Of a stretch of DNA of 64,000 nucleotides, positions 42,187-52,886 are shown in pieces. The stretch's first letter is position 1. Each line of letters opens with the position of its first letter. The stretch is from Breoghania sp. Its GTDB lineage: Bacteria; Pseudomonadota; Alphaproteobacteria; Rhizobiales; Stappiaceae. Location: positions 2,976,001 through 3,040,000 of the forward strand of contig NZ_OY771475.1 in NCBI RefSeq assembly GCF_963674635.1. The letters run 5' to 3'. The notes beneath the pieces are model-generated. The model was not told the DNA's origin. It saw nothing but the letters and a program-made list of their open reading frames with translations, and made no database searches. The translations under genes and the position numbers were made by a program.

Positions 42187-44418
42187 TTACAGAAAGCTCT
42201 GAGGATCGACGTCAACCTGGACGCGCAAGGAACCCGTGGCACGCGGCGCGGCGCTCAGCCACGCGCGCAGCCAGGATTGCAGGTCGAAGCCGCGCGGTGC
42301 GCGCACCAGAATCCGCTGACGGTGGCGTCCGCGCACCAGCGCCAGAGGCGCGTCCGCCGGCCCGAGCACATTCACCATCGGTGCGGATTGCAGCGGCGCG
42401 GCGCGCACGAGCGCGCGGGCATAGCCTTCCGCATCGCTCCTGTGCGGCGAGGAGACAATGATCGCGGCAAGCCTGCCAAAGGGCGGAAGTCCGGCGTTTC
42501 TGCGCGCTTCGATTTCCTCGCGATAGAACCGGTCCTGCCCGCCCGACAGCAACGCCTGGAGCACCGGGTTCTCCGGCGCATATGTCTGCAGGAAGCCGCG
42601 ACCGCCCCCACCGATACGGCCCGCGCGGCCCGTGACCTGAGCCAGAAGCTGGAAGGTTTTCTCGGCTGCGCGCGGATCGCCATTGGCAAGCCCGAGATCC
42701 GCATCGACCACACCGACGAGCCGCATCAACGGGAAGTTGTGCCCCTTGGCGACAAGCTGGGTGCCAACAACGATGTCGACCTCGCCGTCTTCCACCAGCT
42801 TCAGTTCGCGGCGCATGGTCTCGGCGGAGGAAAAACTGTCGGAAGACAGGATCAGCCTGCGCGCTTCGGGAAAAATCTCGCCGATTTCCTCCGCGATACG
42901 CTCGACACCGGGCCCGCAGGCGACCAGCGAATCGGCCGTGCCACAGGAAGGGCACGCCTCGGGCTTTCTCTCCTGATGTCCGCAATGATGGCAGACGAGG
43001 CGGCCACGGAAACGGTGCTCCACCAGCCAGGCGGAACAGTCCGGGCACTGGAACCTGTGGCCGCAATGGCGACACAGCGTGAGCGGCGCATAGCCGCGGC
43101 GGTTGAGAAACAGCAGGCTTTGCGCCTTGTCGACCAGCGCATCGCGAATGGCGGAAACGAGCTTGGGAGCCAGCCATTTTCCGCGTTCCGGTCCCTCATT
43201 GCGCATGTCGATGGCGGTGAGAACCGGCATTTCCGCGCCCGTCGCGCGTTCCTCCAGCACAACCCGGCGATAGCGTCCGGCTTCCGCATTGACCCGGCTT
43301 TCCACCGAGGGGGTGGCTGAGGACAGAAGAACGGGGAAGCCCGCGATATTGCCGCGCACCACGGACATGTCGCGCGCCGAATAGGGGACGCGGTCGTCCT
43401 GCTTGAAGGCCGAATCATGTTCCTCGTCGACCACGATCAGGCCAAGATCGCGAAAGGGAAGGAAGAGTGCGGAACGTGCGCCGACCACCACACGGGCCTC
43501 GCCGGACGCCACATCGCGCCATGTGCGGGCCCGCATGCGCGGGGTGAGTTCGGAATGCCATTCCACCGGACGTCCGCCAAAGCGGGCCTCGAAGCGGTCG
43601 AGAAACTGGTTGGTGAGCGCGATTTCCGGCAGCAAGACCAGCGCCTGGTGCCCGCGCCGCAACACCTCCGCCACCGCCTCGAAATAGACTTCCGTCTTGC
43701 CGGAGCCGGTCACGCCGTCAATGAGGGTGACCGAATACCCGCCTTCCGCCGCCTTGCGCAATTCACGCGCGGCCTCGGCCTGCGCGGCGGTGAAATCGGG
43801 GCCGGGGCGCTCCACGTCGAGACGCGGGCGCGGCGGGCGCGGCAGATCGACGACAGCCAGCGTGCCCGCCTCCACCAGGCCATCGATCACGCCGGTGCTG
43901 ACCCCCGCTTCCTCCGCCAGTGACGGCTTGGTCCAGCCCAGCGGCACGCGCTCCAGCGCCGCCAGAACCTTTTGCCGCGCAGGCGTCATGCGGGCGGGCG
44001 GCGCGCCCGTGCGCGCCACGCCACGCACCGGCGCTTCCGGCTCCAACGCATCGCGCACCCTCAACACCATGCGCAGAACCATGCCGGGGGCGGCGAGCGT
44101 CCAGTTCGCGACCCAGTCGACGAAGCGGCGCATGTCATCCGATATCGGCGGCACATCGAAGGTGCGGTGAATGTTGCGCAGGCGCTTGGGATCGATTTCG
44201 GTATCCGGCTCGCCGTCCCACACCGCGCCGATGAGCTTGCGCGGCCCGACCGGCACTTCCACCACCGTGCCCGGACGCACGTCCATGCCGTCGGGTACGC
44301 GGTAGGACCAGGGGCCCTCCACGGCGACGGGAACAAGGACGGGAACGATACGGTCTGGTTCGAAAAGCACTGTTTTCAACGGTCCGGGCTCTGGGAATGG
44401 CCGATTCGGGATGCGCAT
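42187..44418 (-). CDS. priA: Primosomal protein N' (replication restart helicase)
   Basis: 743 residues. It has a DNA-binding N-terminal region, helicase Walker A DGVTGSGKTEVY, the DEEH box (VDEEHDSAFKQDD) and a zinc-binding segment with eight cysteines in four CxxC pairs (CRHC, CPDC, CHHC, CPSC). The C-terminal helicase lobe (GTQLVAKGHNFP, QVTGRAGR) follows. It reloads the replisome at stalled forks. The start at 44418 has no good ribosome site, and a later start is possible. Confidence 0.96.
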   Translation of the reverse strand: MRIPNRPFPEPGPLKTVLFEPDRIVPVLVPVAVEGPWSYRVPDGMDVRPGTVVEVPVGPRKLIGAVWDGEPDTEIDPKRLRNIHRTFDVPPISDDMRRFVDWVANWTLAAPGMVLRMVLRVRDALEPEAPVRGVARTGAPPARMTPARQKVLAALERVPLGWTKPSLAEEAGVSTGVIDGLVEAGTLAVVDLPRPPRPRLDVERPGPDFTAAQAEAARELRKAAEGGYSVTLIDGVTGSGKTEVYFEAVAEVLRRGHQALVLLPEIALTNQFLDRFEARFGGRPVEWHSELTPRMRARTWRDVASGEARVVVGARSALFLPFRDLGLIVVDEEHDSAFKQDDRVPYSARDMSVVRGNIAGFPVLLSSATPSVESRVNAEAGRYRRVVLEERATGAEMPVLTAIDMRNEGPERGKWLAPKLVSAIRDALVDKAQSLLFLNRRGYAPLTLCRHCGHRFQCPDCSAWLVEHRFRGRLVCHHCGHQERKPEACPSCGTADSLVACGPGVERIAEEIGEIFPEARRLILSSDSFSSAETMRRELKLVEDGEVDIVVGTQLVAKGHNFPLMRLVGVVDADLGLANGDPRAAEKTFQLLAQVTGRAGRIGGGGRGFLQTYAPENPVLQALLSGGQDRFYREEIEARRNAGLPPFGRLAAIIVSSPHRSDAEGYARALVRAAPLQSAPMVNVLGPADAPLALVRGRHRQRILVRAPRGFDLQSWLRAWLSAAPRATGSLRVQVDVDPQSFL

Positions 44419-44527
44419 TGCATCCGACTACGTTAAATGAAGCGCGAATGACCGCCAGGTGGGCCGCCAAGGACCGCCAACAGGATCCGGTCCATATCCC
44501 GTTAGCCTAACAGGAGCCCGCGCACCC

Positions 44528-45184
44528 ATGAAATTCTTTGTCGACACAGCCGATGTTGCTGAAATCCGCGAACTTGCCGAGATCGGCCTGCTTGACGGCG
44601 TGACCACCAACCCCTCCCTTATCATGAAGGCCGGTCGCCCCTTCAAGGAAGTGATCGCGGAAATCTGTGAAATGGTGGACGGCCCGGTCTCCGCCGAGGT
44701 GACGGCCACCGAAGCCGACAAGATGATCGAGGAAGGCCGCCTGCTGGCCAAGATTGCCGACAATGTCGCGATCAAGCTGCCGCTGACGCTCGACGGCCTG
44801 AAGGCCTGCCGGGTGCTGACCGGCGAAGGCCACATGGTCAATGTCACGCTGTGCTTCTCCGCCAATCAGGCTCTGCTGGCCGCCAAGGCCGGGGCAACCT
44901 TCGTCTCGCCCTTCATCGGCCGTCTCGACGACCTGGGCGTCGACGGCATGGAACTGATCCGCGAGATCCGCGCCATCTACGACAATTACGAAAATCTCGA
45001 CACCGAGATTCTCGCCGCCTCCATCCGCAGCGCCGATCACGTGAAGCAGGCTGCCCTCATTGGCGCCGATGTCGCCACCATCCCGCCTGCCGTTCTCAAG
45101 GGACTGGCCAAGCACATGCTGACTGACAAGGGGCTTGAGCAGTTCCTCGCCGACTGGGCGAAGACCGGCGACACCATTCTCTAG
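44528..45184 (+). CDS. Transaldolase / fructose-6-phosphate aldolase family protein
   Basis: 218 residues, the short (TalC/FSA) clade. MKFFVDTADVAEIRELAE, GVTTNPSLI and the Schiff-base K83 in AIKLPLT are visible, followed by NVTLCFSANQA and the SPFIGRLDD substrate loop. It is either a transaldolase of the pentose-phosphate pathway or a fructose-6-phosphate aldolase; the Phe in NVTLCFS fits transaldolase-type members, but I cannot decide. AGGAG lies 11 bases before ATG 44528. It is divergent from priA and ends in a strong terminator. Confidence 0.9.
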   Translation: MKFFVDTADVAEIRELAEIGLLDGVTTNPSLIMKAGRPFKEVIAEICEMVDGPVSAEVTATEADKMIEEGRLLAKIADNVAIKLPLTLDGLKACRVLTGEGHMVNVTLCFSANQALLAAKAGATFVSPFIGRLDDLGVDGMELIREIRAIYDNYENLDTEILAASIRSADHVKQAALIGADVATIPPAVLKGLAKHMLTDKGLEQFLADWAKTGDTIL

Positions 45185-45267
45185 CCACCCAGTCTCCAGG
45201 CATCCGGTTTTCGGCAAGATGCAGCGCGCTGACACATCGGCGCTCTTGCTGCCATGGATCGTGAAAC

Positions 45268-45307
45268 AGGCCGGTCGGTCCTCAAGGGCCGGCCGGCCTT
45301 TTCTTTT
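45268..45307 (+). terminator. Rho-independent terminator of the transaldolase gene
   Basis: AGGCCGGTCGG (45268-45278) and CCGGCCGGCCT (45289-45299) form an 11-base stem with one wobble, followed by TTTTCTTTT. Confidence 0.88.
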
Positions 45308-45315
45308 GGGGCCCA

Positions 45316-45864
45316 TTAGTACCCGCAAGGGTCGCTATACTGCCCGCACGGTTCGCCATAGTTTTCCATGCTGAATGCACCGGCATTGTCCATCGCCAGC
45401 AGTGCCTTGTTCAAACGGGAGACGTAATCGGCAAAACGACGACGCTCTTCCGGCTCCCAGTCACCAAGCATGATGGTGAGCCGTTCAAGCCGCAGGCGGC
45501 GCATGAGGGCGCATTGGGCGACACCGAGGTCCGTCGCCTCGAAAAGCGCGCTGCGGCCGTCATCGGGGTTCACACGCCGCCTGACAAAGCCGCATTTCTC
45601 CACGGCCGAAATCTGGCGGGTGACGGTGGAATGGTCGAGCACCAGTTCCATCGCAAGCTCGCCGCTGGTGCGCGGGCCTTCCAGAAGCCGCAACATGAGC
45701 AGGTAGTGGGCCCGCTGCATGGGATAGCCGCGGCGGCGGTAGACGACATCAAGCATGCGCACCAGAAAGGCAATCTCCGGCTCGATCCTGACAATCGCTT
45801 CACAATAGCCCGCCTCGCGAGAGCTGCGGCCAGGTTCGGGCTCGGGGACGATCTGGTCAGTCAT
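45316..45864 (-). CDS. MarR-family transcriptional regulator
   Basis: 182 residues. Winged-helix region: HYLLMLRLLEGPRTSGELAMELVLDHSTVTRQISAVEKCGFVRR with the MarR wing NPDDGRSALFEATDLG. The C-terminal tail MENYGEPCGQYSDPCGY is unusual, with a repeated PCG motif and Tyr residues. It converges on the transaldolase gene; the target genes are unknown. A 12-base palindrome TCGCCGCGGCGA (45896-45907) lies in its upstream region and may be an autoregulatory site, though it is GC-only. Confidence 0.85.
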   Translation of the reverse strand: MTDQIVPEPEPGRSSREAGYCEAIVRIEPEIAFLVRMLDVVYRRRGYPMQRAHYLLMLRLLEGPRTSGELAMELVLDHSTVTRQISAVEKCGFVRRRVNPDDGRSALFEATDLGVAQCALMRRLRLERLTIMLGDWEPEERRRFADYVSRLNKALLAMDNAGAFSMENYGEPCGQYSDPCGY

Positions 45865-46315
45865 ATTTCATACCCTTTTTGCCGAACCAGTTACGTCGCC
45901 GCGGCGAACCGTGAGGTGATCTCTGTCAAAATGAAGAGCGCAACTAACGCATTTCCGCCGACAGACGGTCCGTCCTGAACCGATGCGTCCCCATGCAAGC
46001 CTGTCCGTCCGACCACTTGCCACAAGGGTGTCGATGAAAGCCTAGATACTGGACCCGACGAATACTATGCGACACCCTGTCGATCTCGCCGGTTTGCCCC
46101 CGCTGACATGACCATCTGTATAAAAGCCAATGGTTGCCGCAAGATCCCCGAAAAGTCGCCTCGACCAACACGGCAAGATCCTCTTCCGATCCCTCCGGAA
46201 ATATTGCGAGATCGGGTGTCTTGCGTGTTCACCGCTTGCACAGCCGCCCCGGCTTTGCGAGCCTTCCTGCAGATGTGAGTCGTCCTGACCTCGCCGCTTT
46301 CCAGAGCTTTCGCCC
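45865..46315. other. Intergenic region between MarR and xerC
   Basis: 451 bases between divergent genes. It contains the palindrome TCGCCGCGGCGA (45896-45907) near the MarR start. Small frames lack coding features. Otherwise I see nothing definite. Confidence 0.4.
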
Positions 46316-47263
<948 letters not shown>

Positions 47264-47422
47264 GGCTAAAAATGGCGCGCCAAGCCGGAACAGGAGGCAC
47301 GGAACCGCATCGGGACAGCCAGAATGGCGCTCATTCCCAATCGTAACGTTTGCGTAAACCTCGACAGTTTATCCTAATGTGAATCGTTGCCATCCTGGCG
47401 ACGCGCCACGAAGGAGGACACC

Positions 47423-47878
47423 ATGAAAGGGACTCCGGTAACGCGGTCGGTTCATGTGCTCATGGCCTGCGTGATGGCAGGCATCGGCATGTTGGCTGTC
47501 AGCCAGAGCCTGTTGCCGGTCGCGGCACGGGCGGAAACCATCGCGTGTTTCATCGAAGCCACCGGCAACTGGGTCAATCGCAAGGCGCGCCCCGGCGATG
47601 TCAGTCGGGTGGAGATCCAGTCGCATTGCGAAGACGGCCAGCTTCTCCACCGTGTCCGGGTCAAGACGAAATGCTCCCCGCGCGACTGCACGTGGGGCTG
47701 GACGAGAGGCCGTGTGGAAGGGAGCCGCTTCGTTGCTTACTTCTCCACCTTTTCCGCCCATCGGGTCGTCGAGATGCAGGTGGCTGGCGACAACGCCATC
47801 ATCTATGTCAGCAACGATTATCACAACGCCCGCAGGCAGGACGAGAATGCCAGCTTCCGTCTGAGACGCGAGGACTGA
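47423..47878 (+). CDS. Small exported protein of unknown function
   Basis: 151 residues. A signal peptide (LMACVMAGIGMLAVSQSLLPVAARAET) is followed by a cysteine-bearing mature part: ACFIEATGNWVNRKA, IQSHCED, KCSPRDCTWGW and a beta-rich end. Four mature cysteines could form two disulfides. ATG 47423 lies after a good AGGAGG. I do not recognise the family. It stands alone between xerC and hmgA. Confidence 0.72.
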   Translation: MKGTPVTRSVHVLMACVMAGIGMLAVSQSLLPVAARAETIACFIEATGNWVNRKARPGDVSRVEIQSHCEDGQLLHRVRVKTKCSPRDCTWGWTRGRVEGSRFVAYFSTFSAHRVVEMQVAGDNAIIYVSNDYHNARRQDENASFRLRRED

Positions 47879-47929
47879 GCGGCCCGCAAAGCCAAATCGG
47901 CCAGACTTTCCAAGCGATCTGGCTCTTCT

Positions 47930-47965
47930 GAAAGATCCGGCCCGGCGATCACTTTTCGCCGGGTG
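47930..47965 (-). terminator. Weak hairpin at the end of hmgA
   Basis: The arms CCCGGCG (47941-47947) and CGCCGGG (47957-47963) flank the hmgA stop; the minus strand continues CCGGATCTTTC. A modest terminator candidate overlapping the coding end. Confidence 0.3.
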
Positions 47966-49307
47966 TGCCGTCGAATTTCTTTTCCAGACTGTCCCAGCAC
48001 TCGATGTAATTGTCCTGAAGTGGCGCTTCGTTGGCGGCGAAAGCCGTGAGGTGCTGGGGAAAGCGCGTCTCGAACATGAAGCTCATTGTGTGGTCGAGCT
48101 TCATCGGCTTCAGGTCCCCGTTGGACGCGCCTTCGAAGGCGTCGCGGTCCGGCCCGTGCGGCAGCATCATGTTGTGGAGCGACATGCCGCCCGGCACGAA
48201 GCCGTGCGGCTTGGCGTCATAGACGCCGTAGATGTTGCCCATCAGCTCGCTCATGATGTTCTTGTGATACCAGGGCGGGCGGAAGGAATGTTCGGCCACC
48301 ATCCAGCGTTCCCTGAACAGCACGAAATCGATATTGGCCGTGCCCGGCACGCCGGATGGGGCGGTCAGCACCGTGAAGATGGAGGGGTCGGGGTGATCGA
48401 AGAGGATCGCGCCGACGGGCGAGTAGGTCGTGAGATCGTATTTGCAGGGCGCGTAGTTGCCATGCCAGGCGACCACATCGAGCGGCGAGTGCGGGATCTC
48501 GGTTTCATGAAAGGCCCCGCACCATTTCACCACCACGCGCGACGGCACCTCGCGGTCCTCGAACGCGGCGACAGGCGTCTTGAAGTCACGCGGGTTGGCC
48601 ATGCAGTTGGCCCCGATGGGGCCACGGCCCGGCAGATCGAATTTCTGGCCGTAATTCTCGCAGACGAACCCGCGCGCGGGGCCTTCCAGCACCTCCACCC
48701 GGTAGACCAGCCCGCGCGGCAGGATGGCGATTTCCTGCGGGGCGAGATCGATCACGCCGAGTTCGGTGGCAAAGCGCAGGCGGCCCTGCTGGGGCACGAC
48801 GAGCAGTTCTGAATCGGCGGAAAAGAAATACTCGTCCTCCATGGAGCGGGTGACGAGATAGATGTGGGCGGCCATGCCGACCTGCGTGTTGACGTCACCG
48901 GCCGTCGTCATGGTGCGCATGCCGGTGATCCAGGTGGTGGCCTCATCGGTGATCGGCACCGGATCCCAGCGATACTGGCCCAGACTGATGATGTCCGGAT
49001 CGACATTGGGCGCGCTTTTCCAGTAGGGCACGTCGCGCTTCATGAACCGCCCCGTATGCTTCACGGACGGACGGATGCGATAGCACCATGTGCGCTCGTT
49101 CTGCCCGCGCGGCGCGGTGAAGGCGGTGCCGGAAAGCTGTTCGGCATATAGCCCGTAATTGCATTTCTGCGGGCTGTTCTGGCCCTGCGGCAGGGCGCCG
49201 GGCAGAGCCTCGGTCTCGAAATCATTGCCGAAGCCCGGCATGTAGGACGCCTTGGTCGTCGCGCCTTGCTGCGCCTTGGCCGTGGCTGCCGTCAAAAGCT
49301 CGTTCAT
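47949..49307 (-). CDS. hmgA: Homogentisate 1,2-dioxygenase
   Basis: 452 residues. It starts YMPGFGNDFETEALPGALPQGQNSP and has the iron-ligand region WYHKNIMSELMGNIYG...HGFVPGGMSLHNMMLPHGPD (His, Glu, His). It opens the ring of homogentisate to maleylacetoacetate in tyrosine/phenylalanine breakdown. ATG 49307 is preferred over the one at 49343 because of its ribosome site. hmgB/hmgC are not in the window. A MarR regulator is divergently transcribed. Confidence 0.96.
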   Translation of the reverse strand: MNELLTAATAKAQQGATTKASYMPGFGNDFETEALPGALPQGQNSPQKCNYGLYAEQLSGTAFTAPRGQNERTWCYRIRPSVKHTGRFMKRDVPYWKSAPNVDPDIISLGQYRWDPVPITDEATTWITGMRTMTTAGDVNTQVGMAAHIYLVTRSMEDEYFFSADSELLVVPQQGRLRFATELGVIDLAPQEIAILPRGLVYRVEVLEGPARGFVCENYGQKFDLPGRGPIGANCMANPRDFKTPVAAFEDREVPSRVVVKWCGAFHETEIPHSPLDVVAWHGNYAPCKYDLTTYSPVGAILFDHPDPSIFTVLTAPSGVPGTANIDFVLFRERWMVAEHSFRPPWYHKNIMSELMGNIYGVYDAKPHGFVPGGMSLHNMMLPHGPDRDAFEGASNGDLKPMKLDHTMSFMFETRFPQHLTAFAANEAPLQDNYIECWDSLEKKFDGTPGEK

Positions 49308-49377
49308 GACCTTTCCCCTCGGGCTCGTTCCATCCGCATTCATACGATCGGCGTGCTTGGCAACACCTGCAATTTCC

Positions 49378-49417
49378 GTTACGTGATGATGTATTGGTTG
49401 TAAATGTAACTAACAAG
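49378..49417. promoter_or_regulatory. Candidate operator between hmgA and its MarR regulator
   Basis: The AT-rich stretch holds GTTAC (49378-49382) and GTAAC (49406-49410) as an inverted pair, and TTGGTT/AACTAA (49395-49414) as an imperfect palindrome. It lies in the 122-base divergent region and could control both genes. Read by eye; consensus not known. Confidence 0.35.
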
Positions 49418-49429
49418 ACGGGACCCTCC

Positions 49430-49918
49430 ATGCAGCCACGCACGGCGCGTCGCGCATCCCTTCGCGAACTCGACGAGGATCGCGCGGACGAGGCGACGGA
49501 TTTCGATCTGAAGGATTTTCTGCCCTACCTGCTCAATCAGGCCGCGGAACAGGCGGGGCTTTCCTTCCAGCGCATTTACAAGGCGCGGTATGGAATGCTG
49601 CGCACGGAATGGCGGGTTCTGTTCCATCTGGGCCGCTATGGGCCGATGACGGCCAAGGCCATCGGCATGCGCACCCGCATGCACAAGACCAAGATCTCCC
49701 GCGCGGTCTCCGCCCTTGAGGCGCGGCGCTTTCTCACCCGCACGCAGCTTGAAAACGACCGCCGTCTGGAACGGCTGGAGCTGTCGGCCGCCGGACGGCG
49801 CGCCTATGCCGATCTGTCTGCCCATGCGCAGGCCCATGATGCGGACCTGATGGGGCAGTTCACGACGCAGGAGCAGGCCGTGCTGCGCCGCTGCCTGGGC
49901 CGGCTTGCAGGGTTTTGA
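49430..49918 (+). CDS. MarR-family regulator, probable repressor of hmgA
   Basis: 162 residues from ATG 49430; upstream TTG (49394) is an unlikely alternative. The winged helix is GYxxxxKARYGMLRTEWRVLFHLGRYGPMTAKAIG with recognition helix HKTKISRAVSALEARRFL and wing DNDRRLERLELS-like residues. Divergent orientation from hmgA and the AT-rich intergenic region suggest control of aromatic amino acid catabolism. Ends 10 bases from the xylB stop (convergent). Confidence 0.82.
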   Translation: MQPRTARRASLRELDEDRADEATDFDLKDFLPYLLNQAAEQAGLSFQRIYKARYGMLRTEWRVLFHLGRYGPMTAKAIGMRTRMHKTKISRAVSALEARRFLTRTQLENDRRLERLELSAAGRRAYADLSAHAQAHDADLMGQFTTQEQAVLRRCLGRLAGF

Positions 49919-49927
49919 GAACCAGGC

Positions 49928-51373
49928 TCAGCCCTTGAGCGCCCGGTAGAGCGCACCATAGCGACCATAGGCATCCTCGTAGGCGGCGCGCAGATTGGCG
50001 ACCGGCTCCACGACCCGCTCAACCTTTGGCGGACGGCAGATCTCGACAGGGTCCGCGCCCGTTGCCGCCAGAAGTCCCAGACGGGCCGCCCCGAGCGCAG
50101 CCCCCGTCTCCCCCTGCCCCGGGACCTCCACCGGCAGGCCGAGGGCCGTGGCGATGGCCTCAAGCCACAGGTGCGCGCGCGAACCGCCGCCAACGGCCAT
50201 GACGGAAGAAAGCGCGGTTCCCGCCGCCCCCAGCGCCTCCTGACAATCGCGCAGCGCGAAGGCCACGCCGTCAATGACCGCGCGCGTCAGGCTGGCCCGA
50301 TCCGTCTCATGGGAAAGCCCGATAAAGGCGGCGCGGATATCGGCGTCGTTGTGCGGCGTGCGCTCTCCGGAAAGATAGGGCAGGAAGGTCACCGGGCCGG
50401 GAGGCTCCAGGGAATCGCCCAGTTCCTCCATGAGGGCCGCGGGTGTGCTCTCGGCGATGGTGGCGTACCAGGTCAGCGCGGAGGCCGCAGACAGGATCAC
50501 CCCCATCTGATGCCAGCGATCCGGCAAGGCGTGACAGAAGGTGTGAACCGCGCTTTCCGGGTTCGGAAGATAGCTCTCATTCGCCGCAAAGAGCACACCG
50601 GAGGTGCCGAGCGAAACGAAGGCCGCGCCTGCGGAGATCGTGCCCGTTCCGATGGCGGAGGCCGCGTTGTCGCCGCCACCGCCCGCCACCACGACAGGTC
50701 CCGTCATGCCCCAGCGCGCGGCCAGCTCGGCGCGTAGCTCGCCCGAGACCGCGTTCCCCTCCACCAGGGCCGGCATCTGGTCGAGCCGCATATGGCACGC
50801 GTCCAGCAGATCGGGCGACCAGCCCCGCGCGCCCACATCAAACCAGCTCGTTCCCGAGGCATCCGACATGTCAGACACATGCTCGCCCGTCAGCCAGAGA
50901 CGGAGATAGTCCTTGGGCAGCAGAACTTTCACGGTGTGGTCGAAAATCTCGCGCTCGCTGGCCCGCACCCACAGGAGCTTCGGCGCGGTGAAACCGGGAA
51001 AGACGATATTGCCGGATATCTCTCGAAAGCGCGGATCGGCATCAAGCCTTGCCGCTTCCGCATGCGCGCGGGTGTCATTCCACAGGATCGCCGGGCGCAA
51101 CGGCTCGTCAGCCTCGTCGATCAGCGTCGCGCCGTGCATCTGGCCGGAAAGACCGATGCCCTTCACCGTGGCGAGGTCTCGTGCATGATCCTGTTTCAGG
51201 GCATCGAGCGCGGCATAGGCCGCAACCACCCAGTCGGCAGGATCCTGTTCCGACCAGCCGGGATGCGGCCTTGAAAGGGTGAGCGGCGCCGTGGCTGTGC
51301 CCACCACCTCGCCCGCGCCATCGATCAGCAGCGCCTTGACGCCGGAGGTGCCGAGATCGATGCCGAGATACAT
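49928..51373 (-). CDS. xylB: Xylulokinase
   Basis: 481 residues, FGGY kinase family. N-terminal MYLGIDLGTSGVKALLID, GQMHGATLID, and the second-domain GGGSRAHLWLEAIATALGLPVE, GETGAALGAARLG are hallmarks. It phosphorylates D-xylulose produced from D-arabitol by MtlK. Last gene of the polyol operon, 37 bases after mtlK. Confidence 0.94.
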   Translation of the reverse strand: MYLGIDLGTSGVKALLIDGAGEVVGTATAPLTLSRPHPGWSEQDPADWVVAAYAALDALKQDHARDLATVKGIGLSGQMHGATLIDEADEPLRPAILWNDTRAHAEAARLDADPRFREISGNIVFPGFTAPKLLWVRASEREIFDHTVKVLLPKDYLRLWLTGEHVSDMSDASGTSWFDVGARGWSPDLLDACHMRLDQMPALVEGNAVSGELRAELAARWGMTGPVVVAGGGGDNAASAIGTGTISAGAAFVSLGTSGVLFAANESYLPNPESAVHTFCHALPDRWHQMGVILSAASALTWYATIAESTPAALMEELGDSLEPPGPVTFLPYLSGERTPHNDADIRAAFIGLSHETDRASLTRAVIDGVAFALRDCQEALGAAGTALSSVMAVGGGSRAHLWLEAIATALGLPVEVPGQGETGAALGAARLGLLAATGADPVEICRPPKVERVVEPVANLRAAYEDAYGRYGALYRALKG

Positions 51374-51410
51374 GGGCCGTGTTCCTGTCTTGAGCCAAAC
51401 GCGCCTGAAC

Positions 51411-52886
51411 CTAGAGCGTGCCCGCCAGATAGCGTGTCAGGACAGCTTCCGTGCCGTCGGCCCAAAGCGCCTTCAGCGCATGGGCGAAGCGGGCACGGAA
51501 AGCCTCGCTTCTCGCCACCTCGCCATAGACCGCGTCCTGCTCCAGCCAGACGCCGGGCTCGTCCTGCGCCTTCAGCGCAATCGGCACGAGCCGGTCCCAG
51601 TTCGGGTCGTTGGGCTCGATCACCTTGCCGCTTTCCGTGGTGCCTGCGCAATAGCGGCACCAAAGCGCTGATTCCAGCGCAAGACCGGTCACGTCCGCGC
51701 CCGCTTTCAGCCGATCGGCAATCGTCGTGACGATGAATTTCGGCTGCCGGTTGGACCCGTCGAGACAGAGACGCCGCACCGTGTCGCCGATCTTGGGGTT
51801 GGCGAAGCGGCGCTTGATCTCGCCGAAATACCAGTTGAGATCCGTCTCGGGCACGGGCGGGACCACGGGGATGATCTCCTCGCGCTCGATCTTGTCCAGA
51901 AAGGCGGCGATCAGCGGATGCGCCATCGCCTCGTGGACGAAATGGATATCGAGCAGACCCGCCGGATAGGCGATGACGGCATGGCCACCATTGAGGATGC
52001 GGATCTTCATGATTTCAAACGGCGTCACATCCCTCACGAACTGGACACCGACCGCCTCAAGTGCGGGACGGCCTGCGGGGAACGTGTCCTCCAGCACCCA
52101 CTGACAGAAATCCTCGCAGAAGACCGGCCACGCATCCTCGATGCCGAAATCGCGTTTCAGGAGCGCGCGCTCGCGTTCACCCGTTGCCGGGGTGATGCGG
52201 TCGACCATGCCATTGGGAAAGGCGACGTTTTGCGCGATCCAGGCGCCGAATTCCGCATCCCACAGCCCCGCCACGCCGGAAACCGCCTCACGCGCCACAA
52301 CGCCGTTATGGGGAATGTTGTCGCAGGACATGACCGTGAAGGGTTCCAGCCCCGCCGCCTTGCGCCGTTGCAGTCCGGCGGCGATGAGCCCGAAAACCGT
52401 GTTCGGCGCGCTCGGGCTCCTGCCATCCGCCGCAATCGCCGGATGGGCGGGATCGAAATGGCCGCGCGCATCGACGAAATAGCCGCCCTCGGTCACCGTC
52501 AGCGAGACGATGCGGATCGCCGGATCCGCCAGCCTTTCGATGATGGCCTTCGTGTCCGCGATCGGCAGCATGTCGATCATCGCGCCGGTGACATGGGCGT
52601 GGCTGACCTCGGCGGATTGATCCACCACGGTGGTCAGCCAGTCCTGCGAGGCGAGCGCCTCGCGCATGCCGATATCGCCCGCCATCACGCCCGCGCCGAC
52701 AATCGCCCAATCGTGATCGCGGCCCGTCGAGAAGAGCGCATCGAGATAGACCGCCTGATGGGCGCGGTGGAAGTTTCCGACACCGAAATGCAGGATGCCT
52801 GCGCTGAGATCGCCGCGCGTGTAGCGCGGCACGGGGACCGTTTCGGATAGGGAGGGAAGCGTGGCGGCGGAAAGCCTGATGGTCAT
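51411..52886 (-). CDS. mtlK: Mannitol/polyol dehydrogenase
   Basis: 491 residues, long-chain polyol dehydrogenase family: GILHFGVGNFHRAHQAVYLD at the N-terminus, SCDNIPHNG, and the Lys-containing NPKIGDTVRRLCLDGSNRQPKFIV catalytic region. It oxidises mannitol, sorbitol or arabitol to ketose with NAD+. Upstream in-frame sequence is not protein-like; ATG 52886 follows AGGA. It lies between smoK and xylB in the order of the Rhodobacter smo operon, but no smoS gene is present. Confidence 0.93.
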   Translation of the reverse strand: MTIRLSAATLPSLSETVPVPRYTRGDLSAGILHFGVGNFHRAHQAVYLDALFSTGRDHDWAIVGAGVMAGDIGMREALASQDWLTTVVDQSAEVSHAHVTGAMIDMLPIADTKAIIERLADPAIRIVSLTVTEGGYFVDARGHFDPAHPAIAADGRSPSAPNTVFGLIAAGLQRRKAAGLEPFTVMSCDNIPHNGVVAREAVSGVAGLWDAEFGAWIAQNVAFPNGMVDRITPATGERERALLKRDFGIEDAWPVFCEDFCQWVLEDTFPAGRPALEAVGVQFVRDVTPFEIMKIRILNGGHAVIAYPAGLLDIHFVHEAMAHPLIAAFLDKIEREEIIPVVPPVPETDLNWYFGEIKRRFANPKIGDTVRRLCLDGSNRQPKFIVTTIADRLKAGADVTGLALESALWCRYCAGTTESGKVIEPNDPNWDRLVPIALKAQDEPGVWLEQDAVYGEVARSEAFRARFAHALKALWADGTEAVLTRYLAGTL

